Source of the DNA: Oscillospiraceae bacterium
GTDB lineage: Bacteria; Bacillota; Clostridia; Oscillospirales; Acutalibacteraceae
NCBI GenBank assembly: GCA_902795765.1
Contig: CADBMQ010000031.1
Location: 1 to 6,558, forward strand
Direction of reading: 5' to 3'
DNA length: 6,558 nt
This document shows positions 5,718 to 6,558 of the stretch, piece after piece. Both the position numbers and the translations under genes were made by a program. Every line of letters begins with the position of its first letter. The stretch's first letter is position 1. The notes beneath the pieces are model-generated. The model saw only the letters and a program-made list of their open reading frames with translations, was not told where the DNA came from and did no database searches.

Positions 5718-6038
5718 TTATTTTAGTAGTTCTTGTGCTGTTTTGGAAATCTCTTCGTTGCCGTTTGCGTCTGCCAACTCTTTGATGCGAGTGGCACATT
5801 CCGAAACTCGTTCGAGATATGCGGCAAAACCGAGTTTTTTCTCAAAACTCTCCAATTTGTCGGCGGCTCTTTTGATAATATCACGAGCGCCTTGCGGAGT
5901 TATATTCTCGTTGTCGGCAATTTCCGATAACGACAAATCATCATTATAATAGCAGTCAAGCAAATATTGCTGCTTTTGAGTGAGCAATGCACCATAGCAG
6001 TCGAGCAGATTGCTGACATGCAGATTTTTGGCGTTCAT
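5718..6038 (-). CDS. ylxM: YlxM-family DNA-binding protein, SRP-associated
   Basis: 106 residues. It belongs to the YlxM/p13 family, with a sigma-70 region 4-like helix-turn-helix: LLTQKQQYLLDCYYNDDLSLSEIADNENITPQGARDIIKRAADKLESFE. In streptococci a YlxM protein associates with SRP components and affects Ffh GTPase activity; here the role is inferred from family and position directly before ffh. ATG 6038 is chosen over TTG 6041 because AGAGGT (6050-6045) sits 6 nt upstream. It is the first gene of the cluster, with a leader of about 35 nt from the promoter at 6080-6108. FtsY, sometimes encoded next to it, is absent here. Confidence 0.92.
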   Translation of the reverse strand: MNAKNLHVSNLLDCYGALLTQKQQYLLDCYYNDDLSLSEIADNENITPQGARDIIKRAADKLESFEKKLGFAAYLERVSECATRIKELADANGNEEISKTAQELLK

Positions 6039-6079
6039 CAACTCACCTCTGTAAAGTATTTTTACTTTATACCTATGAC

Positions 6080-6108
6080 ATTATATCAATATAAATGCAG
6101 TTTGTCAA
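6080..6108 (-). promoter_or_regulatory. Promoter of the ylxM-ffh-rpsP-khpA-rimM-trmD cluster
   Basis: On the minus strand a perfect TTGACA (6108-6103) and TATAAT (6085-6080) are 17 bases apart, with TG before the -10. This is a full consensus sigma-A promoter with an extended -10. Transcription would start near 6073. Confidence 0.93.
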
Positions 6109-6134
6109 GTGAAAAATCGAAAAAAACGCAAAAC

Positions 6135-6163
6135 TTGACTTTTAATGTAAAAAGAATTATAAT
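6135..6163 (+). promoter_or_regulatory. Promoter of the yfhO-like gene
   Basis: TTGACT (6135-6140) and TATAAT (6158-6163) are 17 bases apart, an almost perfect sigma-A promoter. Transcription would start near 6170, leaving a leader of about 20 nt that contains the ribosome binding site AAGGAGAGG (6178-6186). It is divergent from the ylxM promoter; the two -35 boxes are 26 bases apart. Confidence 0.88.
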
Positions 6164-6190
6164 AATAATATTATTTTAAGGAGAGGTAAT

Positions 6191-6558
6191 ATGAGTAGAC
6201 TTAAAAAACCAAGCAGAAATACGGCATTATATTATGCTACGGCACTAATTATACCTATTATTGTAATGCTTTTAGCATTCAAAGAACTTGGTATAGCACC
6301 ATTTGGCAACAATTCATTGCTTAATATGGACTTATGGGGACAATATTTCCCGATGATTTCAAATCAATCACGCAGTTTGTTTGCGGATAATTTCTCGTTC
6401 ACAGGTGGGCTTGGCTTTAACCAGTTTGCACAGTCGGGATATTATACAAATAGTTTGTTTAATATTTTCTATAAACCTTTTGAAGGTTTGGAATTAATAA
6501 ATGCAATAGACTATATGATTTTAATCAAGTTTGGTCTTGCATCGCTGACATTTGCGGC
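6191..6558 (+). CDS. YfhO-family multi-pass membrane protein, 5' part
   Basis: Only the first 122 codons are in the window; the frame is open to the edge. After a basic start (MSRLKKPSRN) a hydrophobic helix follows (about residues 13-30, ALYYATALIIPIIVMLLAF). Then comes a segment typical of the YfhO family: NNSLLNMDLWGQYFPM, then LFADNFSFTGGLGFNQFAQSGYYTNSLFNIFYKPF, with a second membrane segment starting near YMILIKFGLASLTF. YfhO proteins are large membrane proteins of the GT-C glycosyltransferase type; some take part in glycosylation of wall teichoic or lipoteichoic acids. The aspartate in NMDLW lies where GT-C enzymes have an early acidic catalytic residue; this is inference. The substrate cannot be read from this fragment. 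The start is set by AAGGAGAGG, 4 nt upstream. Confidence 0.85.
   Translation, partial: MSRLKKPSRNTALYYATALIIPIIVMLLAFKELGIAPFGNNSLLNMDLWGQYFPMISNQSRSLFADNFSFTGGLGFNQFAQSGYYTNSLFNIFYKPFEGLELINAIDYMILIKFGLASLTFA

Noticed and set aside
1..6558. A new defence, mobile or biosynthetic system
   Set aside because: There is no CRISPR-like repeat series, no integrase, transposase, nuclease or toxin-antitoxin gene, and every intact gene belongs to a known housekeeping or membrane family. Only the tRNA-linked palindrome remains unexplained.

Overview
The window looks like a low-GC Gram-positive gut or rumen bacterium of the class Clostridia, most likely a Ruminococcus-type member of the Oscillospiraceae. 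Three things point there: the conserved ylxM-ffh-rpsP-khpA-rimM-trmD order, an HPr with both the His15 and Ser46 phosphorylation sites, and a secreted GH5 glucanase carrying Fn3 modules. This assignment is inferred from gene content; there is no marker that fixes the species.

Layout. Bases 1-45 end with a terminator for a gene upstream of the window. Bases 198-1571 (+) hold one decayed gene for a secreted GH5 cellulase with Fn3 modules. It stays in a single frame but has two stop codons, a catalytic Glu changed to Lys, and an apparent large internal deletion. Bases 1572-1878 carry no protein gene. They hold the cellulase terminator, two minus-strand terminators, and a palindromic multi-hairpin element bounded by copies of the 3' end of a tRNA. 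The intact tRNA-Leu(UAG) is at 1879-1963 (-). It is followed (reading along +) by a monocistronic HPr gene (-), with its own promoter and terminator.

Bases 2540-6038 (-) form the core housekeeping cluster, transcribed from right to left. It starts at a near-consensus promoter around 6080-6108 and runs ylxM, ffh, rpsP, khpA, rimM, trmD. These genes serve co-translational protein export (YlxM, Ffh), the 30S ribosome (S16, RimM), RNA binding (KhpA) and tRNA modification (TrmD). A hairpin with a U-rich tail between khpA and rimM may reduce expression of the last two. rplS, often the next gene, is not present after trmD. At the right edge a divergent yfhO-like membrane protein gene (+) starts from its own consensus promoter and runs out of the window.

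I see no new defence system, CRISPR array, phage module or biosynthetic cluster. The parts least explained by known families are the tRNA-end duplication with the cloverleaf-like palindromic element (1691-1820) and the manner in which the cellulase gene has decayed.
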